From Halocafeteria seosinensis (lineage: Eukaryota; Sar; Bigyra; Bicosoecida), in NCBI GenBank assembly GCA_001687465.1, contig LVLI01000017.1, positions 1 to 27,728 on the forward strand: a stretch of DNA of 27,728 bases, written 5' to 3'. The notes under the pieces are model-generated. The model was not told the origin of the DNA, did not search any database, and worked only from the letters and a program-made list of their open reading frames with translations. Below are positions 19,101 through 27,728 of the stretch, one piece after another. Both the position numbers and the translations under genes were made by a program. The first letter of the stretch is position 1; the number at the start of each line of letters is the position of its first letter.

Positions 19101-22100
19101 GGCACGGTAGTCGTCCCTCTGCTCATTCCCGTGACGGTGGAAGGTGAGATTCTCGTCGCCGCAGAAAAGCTAGTGATGATTGATGTAACAAATGAGATTG
19201 AGCCCACCGAACTGGAGACATCAGCGGAGCCAACAATGCTTAAAATCGATGAAGGATGCGTGGCCATACCGGGGAATGACTCGAAGAGGGTTACGCGTGC
19301 GATCTTTTTAACTCTGAAGTCTGGGTACAGGTATTCATGGAAATTGGGGTCGCGTATACAAGAAATCGTCAACGTTCCCCCATCCGGCAATGTGGGGGAG
19401 GAACCTGTGTCGTTTAAGCAGATTATAACATTTGACCTTCGGCATGCCCCTGCGGGCAGAACCACTTCGCACATACACATAGTGGTCACAGATACTGCAC
19501 TTGATAAAACCGACACACTTGTTATTTATGTATCTTTGCGCATTCGGGAAGCCGATGTGGATATTGCTCAACCCGTCATTCGTGTCCAAAGGAGTATTGA
19601 GGATACAGCGGTAGTGCGAGAGGTGACGATGTCAAACAGTGGCGACTTCCCGGCCAAATGGAAAGCTCGGATGCTTTCAGAAAAAAACGTGGAGCTCTTG
19701 GGTGAGGATACATCTGTTTTCAGATTAACCGCTACTGATGGTACTACTTCTCGCCGAGGGGAGATTGGTTCCAGTGTATTTGAGAAAGAAGTGCTTCAGC
19801 TTCATGTACTTCCGCAAAACGCTAACGAAACTGGCGTATTTGTGTCATGGATTCTAGTTGAGACGAATTCAAAAAATGGCCCAGTACAGGTGTTCGAACA
19901 AGATAGTCCTCCATCTGCTCCGGCATCATCCTCACTTGTGGGTAGGAATCTGTGGGTGAAGATCGAACTCGTCATAGCATCAGTATTTGTGTGCCCCGAT
20001 CCTCCAGCGAAGACTCAGCTGCATCCCCAGGAACACCTGGAAGCAAAATGGACCGTGGTTAATGTTGCCCAGCATCCTGTTGTTGTCCGGCCCATCGATT
20101 TCAGGTTGAAGGTTTTACCAGTCGACAATCACACGACAGACTTCGCCGATGCTAGGTCGAAGGCAGTAAATGTAGCTGAAAGCGGCGGCAAACTTCGTGT
20201 CGGAGAATGGTTCACTTTGACTCCTCCCTCGGCTGTGGTATCTTCCGATAATAGATGGACTTTTAAAGCAGTGGTGGGATTCGCTCAGCCAAAAATACGC
20301 ATCGGTGATCGGGGCCTGTTTGTGAAAGCATCAGTAAATCACATTCGGTTGGAATATGTGATGTCAGTTCTGACGCTCCAGCAGTGGACAAGTGGTACTA
20401 GCTTCTCCTCATCCTCAGATTCCCGGGAGGCTTTTGTTGAACCAGATTTCCTAGCGGGCCCCGCTGATGCACGACAGTCAATAGTTATCTTCAGTGAGAC
20501 AAGAACTTCATTGTCAACTCCTGTCAATGTCACCGTTAAACTTGCTGATAAATTTGGTAACGCTAAGGCAAAAGTTATGCTGGTATCGTCTAGTGGGCAG
20601 GAACGCTTTCGGTCGACCACGGGGGATATACCGACTCTCACGGTGACCAACCCTATAAGCGAGGACGATTCTTCTTTCGCTTCTGTATCGCTTGAGTTTT
20701 CGCAATTGACCAATGGTGTAATTACTGGAGATTTTGACTTCCATGTTCATTTGGAAGATGAAGGAAAAGCGTTAATTGATGTTCGTATTGATGAGGAGTC
20801 CATCGTGAATTCTCCGTTCGCTGTCACCGCACAAGCAAACTGTAGCGCACTGGAAATTCTCTCGGAACACACAGGAGCATGCTTGTGTCAACCTGGCTAT
20901 GCCAGAGCCAGACAGTATGACCTAGGGGCAGAAGACAAGCCACCATGTGAACAATGCCCCGAGGGAAGGTTCCAACCCGAGCCTACGGATGACGACCGTT
21001 GCATCCTTTGCGCCGAAGGCTTTTTCTCTCCCAAAGGAAGCTCCAAATGCTTTCCCTGTCCCTCTACAGGGTTTGAATGCATAGGAGGGAGACTACGAAT
21101 GGGCAACGGCTACTGGTGCGAGATATGCGCGAAGGATGCAAAACTTAGTAACGGCACCACGAGGGACAGTATGCTCGAGCGTGTCCGCAGTGGTAACACG
21201 CCGGTGATGCATCGTTGTGCCCCACCGACAGCTTGCGATGTTGAACCGACCCAGTTCAGAACTACCTGTAGTGAAGGGAGGAAAGGTCCACTTTGTAGTG
21301 TGTGCCGCGATGGCTACGCAAAGACGAAGACCCTATGCCTCCCGTGCCAGAACGGACAGAGGGATAAAGCAACTGTAGCATTTTCAGCACTGGTAGCACT
21401 TGCAGTTGTTATAGGATTGAACGTTGTTCATTCAAAGAAAACTCTTACTGATTATGAGGCGGGAGAGACAGACGCGGAACGGAACCAAAACAAGCAGAAA
21501 ACAGGTCTGAAGGATTTGGAGCCTAATAACTGCGCAAACGATTCTGAGGCGGCAGAGTCAGACGCGGAACAAAACCGAAACGGGAAGCAAACAGATCCGA
21601 AGGATTTGGAGCATAATAATTGTGATAATGCCACAACTCCAGGCGAAGTCATTAGGAACGATAAGTCGGTGAACAGTCCCGGGGAAAATAAGCCAAAGAT
21701 ACCCACGAAAAGGAAAATGGATATGGTCAAGGAACTTCAACTGTATCTAGTGTTTGCGCTGGACTATATGCAAATTTTAGCGCTGCTAGGGAGCCTGGAC
21801 GCTACTCCCTTCGCAGGTAGTATTGCATGGTTTAAGGACTTTGCGGAACTCTCGCTCATGTCGCCGTCACAAGCAGATTCATTTCGCTGTATATCACAAC
21901 TCAGTTTCTTTGGATACTCTTTGTTGTCTCTTATTGCGCCGTGGATGCTTGTCGTGGTATCCATCCTTCTGCAACTCGGCATAAATGCTTTCCGGAATTC
22001 AAAGACTGGCTGGAGAGAGTCAGTGAAGAAGTCTTTACAGCCCTTACATTTGCTCCTGGGATTGGTTCACACAGCCGTATCAACGACTGTTGTTGACATC

Positions 22101-23108
22101 TTTAATGTGTACCCAAAAGAAGTTTACGGAAGCCAACGGCTTCGAGCTTCCATGGAGTTGAAGACTTCGTCGGACGATTATACGATCTTGGAAACCCTTG
22201 CAGGCCTAACGCTGGTTACTGTGGTTCTTGGAGTTCCGTTTCTCATGATTGGCTTTTTGATTTGGAGCCACAAGCATGCCAAGTCTCCTGAGCTTCATGA
22301 ACAGTTTTTGAATAACATCAGAGGCTTCAGAGAACACAAGAGAGGTTATCTTTGGCCGGCCATTGTCATTATACGGCGAACATTGGTGCTTCTATCCGTA
22401 TTTCTCGTGGGCACCGCGATACATCAAAGTATGCTTGTGACGGGGATATTGCTGTCTTCATTGTGGTTAAGCACGATCATGCAGCCATACAAACTGGATA
22501 CACCCTTAAATTTACTAGAAAGTTTGAAATCGGTTTGCTGTGCAGTTACTGCTGCCTTCGGCCTTGTCCACTCCTTCTCCAGCCGCACAGATGAGCGTCG
22601 TTTATTGGAGGGCGCCACTATGCTTATTCAAATAGTGATGCTACTTGTAACTGGTTTCACATTTGCATTGGCGTTAGTCAGTACCTATAAGTCAATGACT
22701 ACGCAAGAGACATTGGAAGAGCTGGCAAGGAAACTAGCCCCTCTTAGAGACAAGATCCAGCAGTTATTACTAAAGTGTAAAAGCAAAATGCCCACGAACA
22801 GTCCCAATGTAGAGCAGGAGACTCCTCAACCAAACGATGAAAATGAGTCAGATGATAAACGATTACAACAAATGAATGACAATCCGATGGCAAACCATTC
22901 TGGAGATATTTTCCAAAGCAATCCGTTGGCGTGTGGGGGCTCGCTTAGTCGGAATCAAGCTACTCTAGCTTCCTCTCAGTATTTCTACAACCAAAAGTTG
23001 GCGAACAACGCGAAAGCAAGGGCAAAAGAGAGAAAGAGCATTGTACAGGAAGCAAAGAAGGATCCACGTCGGAACCTGAAGCGTCGGCGAAAGACACTTT
23101 TCGAATGA
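16183..23108 (+). CDS. Copy C: giant surface protein with exon-encoded Cys modules, GLUG repeats, stalk, filamin-like and TRP-like domains
   Basis: Predicted exons: 16183-16453, 16524-16616, 16703-16798, 16866-16958, 17062-17154 and 17221-23108, all joined in phase 1, giving about 2177 residues. A hydrophobic segment (LYYLGCLTVVVLGPL) followed by DCGSCPAGQHC serves as signal or anchor. Each short exon encodes one Cys module (CSLCPAGKFETNHDECMNC type). Then come about six GLUG-type repeats, residues 335-540 (CYSTGPIQGAESGGICG); a Pro/Thr stalk about 593-676; beta domains including an ASH-like segment near 1013; a filamin-like repeat ending NSPFAVTAQ about 1414; a GCC2/GCC3 Cys-rich domain about 1423-1595; a helix about 1600-1620; a charged cytosolic loop with a 30-residue duplication; six or seven more helices to about 2040; and a basic tail. 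GLUG repeats are best known from bacterial adhesins. A receptor, channel or adhesion role is inferred. The last intron (66 nt) is in frame, so retention would also give an open product. Confidence 0.88.
16370..17154 (+). repeat. Array of phase 1-1 exons, each one 31-32 codon Cys module
   Basis: Exons 16524-16616 (93 nt), 16703-16798 (96 nt), 16866-16958 (93 nt) and 17062-17154 (93 nt) begin and end in phase 1. Each encodes a glycine-initiated unit with SS..G...C..CPxGT...N.TEC..C. They are separated by introns of 70, 86, 67, 103 and 66 nt. A related first unit ends exon 1. The symmetry allows exon gain, loss or skipping without frame change. Confidence 0.8.
18396..18545 (+). repeat. 30-bp minisatellite coding Pro/Thr decapeptides in the stalk of copy C
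   Basis: Units starting CCAT at 18396, 18426, 18456 and 18486 are 30 bp apart and encode variants of PCMTPTETPT, with a decaying copy on each side. This is the stalk that lifts the GLUG domain from the membrane-proximal domains. Confidence 0.85.
21450..21629 (+). repeat. 90-bp tandem duplication in the first cytosolic loop of copy C
   Basis: GATTATGAGGCGG at 21450 and GATTCTGAGGCGG at 21540 start two 90-bp units. They code for acidic 30-residue repeats (...ETDAERNQNK... and ...ESDAEQNRNG..., each ending in KDLE..NNC). Copy B has no equivalent, so the duplication is specific to this copy. Confidence 0.85.
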
Positions 23109-24003
23109 AAAATTCCGGCGAGATTTCTTGTTGGTTCTGATAGTATTGGCTACCCGCTAGAGCCTTTTGCTTTCCTCTCTCCACCAGGTAGACAGAAAGG
23201 AAGGTGCTGGTAGTATTTGGGATACCTTGATACTACTTCTGTAAGCTTATGAAATTGCTTTACAGAGTCCTCGAGGTTGTATTAACGCAGTTTCCAGCCC
23301 CCTGTTAGAAGTTCATGGAACTTATTGAATCGTCATCTGAGAGCGCTATAGTCGCATACTTTTCCTTGATGTGCAAACATTTAGTACCGTTCAAATACAT
23401 CTTTGCGATTGTTTGCGTCTCAGATATTGCATTTATGTGTCAAACCTTCTTCATTTCTTGGCAGTCCCGGACTGACTTCGCACGATACACGTACATGTTC
23501 CGGCGACAGTCTGCGAGGTAAAAGGACAATACATTCATCTAAGTCCCACAAACTAGCACACAAGTGCTCTATGCATCTATTAAACCAACCACCTAATGCG
23601 AATCGAACTACATGTTGCATAATTTGTGCGCTTCCGTTCGCTCCTTGAAGAAGTACCCGAACTTAGACAGTCCCACAGGTAAAAAAATGTTCCCGGAACT
23701 TAGACAGTCCCACAGGTAAAAAAATGTTGAGAAAATATGGATCCATAACAATAGGTTACCATACGTAGATTGTTGTGTTGCATGATAACGTCACTCTGCC
23801 ACATTAAATGAAGCGCCAGCTCGAGTCGCAACTTGCAAGCCCGGAGTTTAGCCAAATTGACGCGAGGAGTGTGTATTCAACTTCAACTATAGTATGTACC
23901 CGTTAGCCGAGGCTACGCCTCCCTTCGTACGCCGTATTGGGCATTACTAAATGCAACCACTTGCGCAGCATTCTGCAGTTGCTCCGCTGCACCGAACAGG
24001 GAC
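23109..24003. other. Spacer downstream of copy C, no gene recognised
   Basis: This holds the 3' flank of copy C and a two-unit 37-bp tandem repeat. Short open frames on both strands have no family resemblance. A GAGGC-TAC-GCCTC palindrome lies at about 23909-23921. Confidence 0.4.
23655..23728. repeat. Two tandem units of 37 bp
   Basis: The string ACTTAGACAGTCCCACAGG, followed by TAAAAAAATGTT, occurs twice, 37 bp apart. The two units are nearly identical, so the duplication is recent or maintained. Confidence 0.9.
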
Positions 24004-24039
24004 AACTGTACAGAACGTACAGTTCAAAACTGTACAGAA
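24004..24039. repeat. Short hairpin plus direct repeat of AACTGTACAGAA
   Basis: AACTGTAC (24004-24011) and GTACAGTT (24017-24024) form a perfect 8-bp stem with a 5-nt loop. AACTGTACAGAA recurs at 24028-24039. It lies at the low-coordinate side of the MULE locus and could be part of its terminus, but this is unproven. Confidence 0.7.
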
Positions 24040-24040
24040 T

Positions 24041-26502
24041 ACGACTTCAACTTCAACAAAAGTAGGTGGTACCAGAGTCTTACATACATCGACGTGTATT
24101 ACATGTATGTTTCTTTCTGTCAATGCGTATAACATGACCATGTTGATAAACAACGGTGAAGTGGCTTCACTATCATTGCGGTGTTCTGGTACAGAGCAAG
24201 TTGCCACTACTCCTCCAACGGGCAGGCGCCTGGAAGTGACGACAAGTATATCGCATATGCATGTAGTATGCGTTCTTCATAGTGCTGATACGATGCGGAC
24301 AAATGAACAGCGGAAATTCGTCCTTCGACTGTGAAGAGCGTGTGGTCTGGCGAAGTCCAACTGTCTGGCACTTGCTAACTTTGGCTGATTTGGCTGGCAC
24401 CAGCTCACTCAGAGGAGTGTCACTGTCCCAATCACTACTCTCGTCACCAGGCAGCAACTGTACACCCGTGTCATCAGCAAATAGCGCTTTTCAGAATGTC
24501 TGGAATGTTCCCGGAAGGTCGCTCTTCAGGAAACGAACGGGTTCCCATGAGTTTCAGCTTTCTGGGGTAGCCCTTCCACTTCACAGACACACGCTTCTTC
24601 GCGGGATCATACTTGACGAACCTTTCGACCACATGCTTCTTTGTCCTCTTATCTGATCCAAAGCTGCGTTTCGAAGTGCTTGACGGCCTGTTCTGAACTT
24701 TTTCACAAGCAGTTCCTAGTTGACGTTCTCCTCGACGACTTCTCTCCTGGAATGCGGCTGGCTGACCTGCCGCTACATTTGGAAACACTTGATGCGCTCT
24801 TTTCAACTTGTTGGACGGACCTTCCTGCCTTATGAATGGTCGCTAGACTCGAAGATTTCTTCTGGGCGACGGTGGAAGACCGACTTCGCTTGACTGGTTT
24901 GTTCTTGGTGCTTAGTTTTACAGCCAGTCTCTGGGAATGCTGGATGTCAAGGACATAAGCACTGGGATTTAAATTCTCGGCATTTCCTATTTGCTTCAGA
25001 GATGAGTCTTTAGGTGTTTTAGCTGGAAATATTGTCTTGTACATCGCAAGCACGGCAGTCAGAGAATTGCTCAGTCTAAACCCTCGTATCAGCACTTCCA
25101 GGAAGCGGTTCGTTAGGGTATCGGGTACACCATACCATTTTACTGGTGAAGAGCAATCTTTCAGTGTTTTCAGCAGCTCCGTTCTATTTTGCGTCGTCGA
25201 TCCCTCAAGTTTTGCGGAGATAATAGGCGGACACGTCATCACATCTGGGCTTATCACAGAAGGATCGAAAGTCGAACATGCGATGTATATTACTTGAAGC
25301 GTGCTGGTGGCGTGGCTTATATCCTGCCCCTTAACCATATGGTTGGCACTTTCAGTGATACTGTTCGCAAAAGAGTAACCCACGTAAACGTTCTTCGGAA
25401 TCCCCGCGAGAGTCCAAAAGCTCAAGTTATCCCGATAGTATTCGATGAAATCTGCATGTTTTTCCGACAAGTTCGCCTGACAAAGCGTCTCCAGCTCGTC
25501 CCAGTATCCTTTAGACTGAAAAATGTCTATGGTAGCAGCAGCCTTTCGTAGTAGGATCTTGCCTGGAAGTACGTCGTCTCGGTTCTGGGACTTACTGAAT
25601 CGCTTGTTCCAGTTGACAATCAGATGGTACTCACATGACTTATGAATTCCCTGAGGCCACACCTCATGTACAGCTTTTCGAAATCCCGCTGCATCATCTG
25701 AGATGATCACGCCCGGCGGAACCGCCCCTAGAAGCTCGTGAATGAACTGAAGTGGGATTACGGTGGTTACAGCCTCACTTTCTCCATAAGCGAGCGCCTG
25801 CGCAAGAACTAGGACCTGGCCTTCTTTTGACGGCATCACGAACTGATAAAGCTGTGCCTTCTTTTTGTTTAATTGAAGACCGTCTATCGGAATGTTGTGT
25901 GTACTGTCGAAGTGGATGGGATCCTGGTAGAGCTCTGCCGACTTTTGCATGGCGGGAGACGACCAACATGCGCAAACGTCCGGTACAATTCGATATTTAC
26001 AGTTATTCCTCTCGAAAAACGAGATCACGGTACGCTCTTCGTTCTCCGATGAAAAAATATTTGATGCTTCGCGTTGAATCCGCTTCTTCGTCGCGGCTCT
26101 TATCTTGACCCCATCGACGGCCTGGCACTGGCAGCCTTGGTGAGTGATAGACCTGGGATGGACATGTAATTATTACAAATCGTTGCGTTCTTTCGGGCTT
26201 CAGTCATTTCTTGATTCCACTCGGCAGCGTTATCATGGCCTGTATGTTTCCAATTTCCTTCAGTAGTCACACACGTAAACGTTCCAGTAACCTGGTCCTG
26301 CTCCCATCGCAACGATACCATGAATTGGCACGGCATTGTGGCGTCACCATCCCCAGCAACGGCCTGCTCCTTCGTATGCTCTCTCTTGGTCTGGCCCGCA
26401 ACTGCGCTTCTTGTGCTTCCTCTGCATTATCACTAAGGCCACCAAGTAAGCGGCAAGCAAGCTTCAGTGTCTCTGATGGCGATACGTACCTGGATTTACA
26501 TT
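24041..26502 (-). mobile_element. MULE-type transposon, extent uncertain
   Basis: The core is the transposase at 26336-24474. A 10-bp direct repeat TGTACAGAAT at 24031-24040 and 26503-26512 has the right length for a Mutator target-site duplication and would bound a 2.46-kb element. No terminal inverted repeats are visible just inside it (inward ends ACGACTTC and AATGTAAA do not match), and a 10-bp repeat can arise by chance over this distance. The ends are therefore tentative. Confidence 0.4.
24474..26421 (-). CDS. MULE transposase with chromodomain-like C-terminus (frame-disrupted)
   Basis: An N-terminal segment from the ATG at 26336 has a zinc-finger-like pattern (MPCQFMVSLRW, then TCVTTEGNWKHTGHD). 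Its frame closes at 26100, and the catalytic part continues in another frame from about 26115, through an indel or an unrecognised intron. The core has the MULE layout: a first Asp in IHFDSTHN, a second Asp in IISDDAAGFRKAVHEVWP followed by CEYHL, and a Glu in ITESANHMVKG. After a Ser/Lys-rich linker, a predicted 79-nt intron (24766-24688, phase 2) joins to a segment containing KHVVERF and KRVSVKWKGYP, the signature of a chromodomain, ending at 24474. Beyond the stop, 24457-24380 encodes an acidic DWDSDTPLSEL stretch that may be a lost extension. Known: MULE transposases use a DDE catalytic triad for cut-and-paste transposition. Whether this copy is active is doubtful because of the frame break. 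Confidence 0.75.
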
Positions 26503-27728
26503 TGTACAGAATCTGGTACTCGACGTGAGAAAAACTTAGGGTTAGCGTGGGGCTTACCGTTCCAGTTGGAGTCCTTGGGCGGCTGTGCGACGACGATGGA
26601 GTGGGACTCCGAGAAGGGGTAAAGCTGCTTGAAGGAGTCTCCGACCTTGTCGTTGTCGCTGATGGCGTCGACATGGGTGAAGGAGTAGATGACGGTGCTA
26701 CTTGAAATCGTAGAATTGGCAGCAGATTCTCTTTGTCGTCACTTTCTCCTCTATCTAAAGCCCATACGTCATCCGACCACCCTCCCAGTTGATACAGTTG
26801 TCCCCGTATGTCCGTCAAATCATCTGAATTGTTTGTCTCTGCAAGATTACTGCCACCATTCACTCCAACTATACCGGTAGGCCCGGTTCCTCCATTTCCA
26901 TTGTATACTGAGTATTTCACGTGAATAGGACCACTTGCACCACCCCCTATCTGTCCTATAATCCCACCAGCATCCGTACCCGTGACTGTACCAGATATAT
27001 TTGTGATGTAGACATCTCCTGTAGGATGGTTTGGTTCCCCTCCTGTCCTCTCCCCTGTAATACCTCCTGCTTTTCCACCACTAATACTTCCTAGTGCATA
27101 GCAAGCTATGATATGTACTTCACCCTCACGATCTGCTGTATCTTCGCCGTTAATCCCTCCACTACAGTCTGCAGATATTTGTCCCATACTATAACATTCC
27201 TTGATTAAGACGAATCCATTGTCAAGACCAGCATTGCTGCCCACAATACCACCACTGTTTGAACTAGCAGGAATTACCCTATATCTCCTGTGGAATAGGA
27301 ACGAGTTATATACACTTGACCATTCGAAACACCAGCACCGTTTCCACAGACACCACCTGATTCTTGTCCTTCAATAGTTCCAGTGGAATGGCAATCCGTG
27401 ATATTGGCAATCCCATGATTGTATCCAACATGAACTCCCACAATACCACCTGCAAGTCTGCCCAGTACCCTCCCTGCCGAATACGAATTCGATATCTTAA
27501 TTTGACCATTATCAAGACCACTTCGAAAACCACATACATGTATACCACCACCAGCATTGCCAGCAATATCTCCTGATGAACTACATGAATCTATGATAAA
27601 GAATTTCTGCTCTTGTTGGACAATAAATCCATCTCTGCGTGCAGTTTCCCCATTCCTAATATCAAGATTCCGGATCAATGGAGCTTGATCAAATGATGTA
27701 ACACCGTCCANTNNGTTCAGATCTATAA
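26490..27728 (-). CDS. Copy D: GLUG-repeat surface protein, 5'-partial in the window, with a frame break
   Basis: Reading leftward from the right edge, the frame matches copy C from DGVTSFDQAPLIRNL onward (C has ESFDEAPLIRN). It contains about seven GLUG-type repeats (NSYSAGRVLGRLAGGIVG, DCHSTGTIEGQESGGVCG and others). It then has a WALDRGESDD...ILRFQ segment equivalent to the end of C's GLUG domain and a Ser/Thr/Pro stalk to about 26570. The frame closes with TAA right after YSTGDIG (about 27274) and resumes one base off with IPASSNSGGIVG. This could be a one-base loss in a G run, real or an assembly error, since N bases lie nearby at 27711-27714. The rest of the family architecture (beta, Cys-rich and membrane domains) is missing; the MULE gene follows instead. 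A GTACGT donor at 26489 could splice it in frame to the transposase. Confidence 0.75.

Noticed and set aside
23951-24334. Plus-strand 127-codon frame with NNGEVASLSLRCSGTE
   Set aside because: There is a faint resemblance to the 'GTATAPKIDLTCG' region of copy C, but it is too short and isolated to distinguish from chance, and the surrounding sequence does not match the family.
24173-24457. Acidic minus-strand frame with DWDSDTPLSEL as an independent gene
   Set aside because: It has no in-frame ATG at a sensible position and directly follows the chromodomain segment. It is more likely a remnant of the transposon's coding region than a separate gene.
26535-26550. TTAGGGTTAG resembling telomeric repeats
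   Set aside because: Only one and a half units, embedded within the region following the stalk of copy D. There is no array.

Overview
This window is nuclear DNA of a eukaryote, most likely an alga or other protist; the exact lineage cannot be settled from the sequence. The evidence is short GT-AG spliceosomal introns (mostly 61 to 86 nt, often with GTACGT or GTAAGT donors) that I could place in three genes by reading frame, protein-family logic and phase. Gene families also fit: large secreted or membrane multidomain proteins, a hybrid histidine kinase with a CHASE sensor domain, and a Mutator-like (MULE) transposase. No bacterial operon structure is present. A few N bases at 27711-27714 show that this is draft assembly.

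The window is dominated by one family of giant surface proteins, present four times. Copy A (1-614, +) is only a C-terminus and runs off the left edge. Copy B (2130-7997, +) is a single 1955-codon reading frame. Copy C (16183-23108, +) has five short 5' exons and one very long exon. Copy D (27728 to about 26490, -) is 5'-partial and has a frame break. Together the copies show a shared plan: N-terminal modules (Cys-rich 31-codon exons and GLUG-type repeats in C, GLUG repeats in D, another beta-rich domain in B), a Ser/Thr/Pro stalk, Ig/ASH-like beta domains, a filamin-like repeat, an ephrin-receptor-like (GCC2/GCC3) Cys-rich domain, about seven or eight membrane helices ending in an 'RPY..LN.LE' region like TRP-like proteins, and a basic cytosolic tail. 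A mechanosensory or adhesion receptor or channel is a reasonable inference, not a demonstrated function.

Other genes: a five-exon secreted Cys-rich protein (9094 to 8115, -) lies tail-to-tail with B, and this pair of 3' ends is duplicated at the left edge (A plus a decayed copy at 712-1060). A seven-exon CHASE-domain hybrid histidine kinase (14585 to 10849, -) is divergent from C, and the 1.6 kb between them carries a diverged internal duplication. At the right, copy D is followed on the same strand by a MULE transposase with a chromodomain-like C-terminus. A 68-nt intron with consensus ends would join D's stalk in frame to the transposase. The region 9095-10848 holds at most an unidentified minus-strand gene.

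The items most worth follow-up are the GLUG / Cys-rich / TRP-like receptor family, the phase 1-1 exon array in C, the MULE-chromodomain protein and its possible fusion to D, and the 14-bp perfect inverted repeat inside the kinase's ATP-lid coding region.
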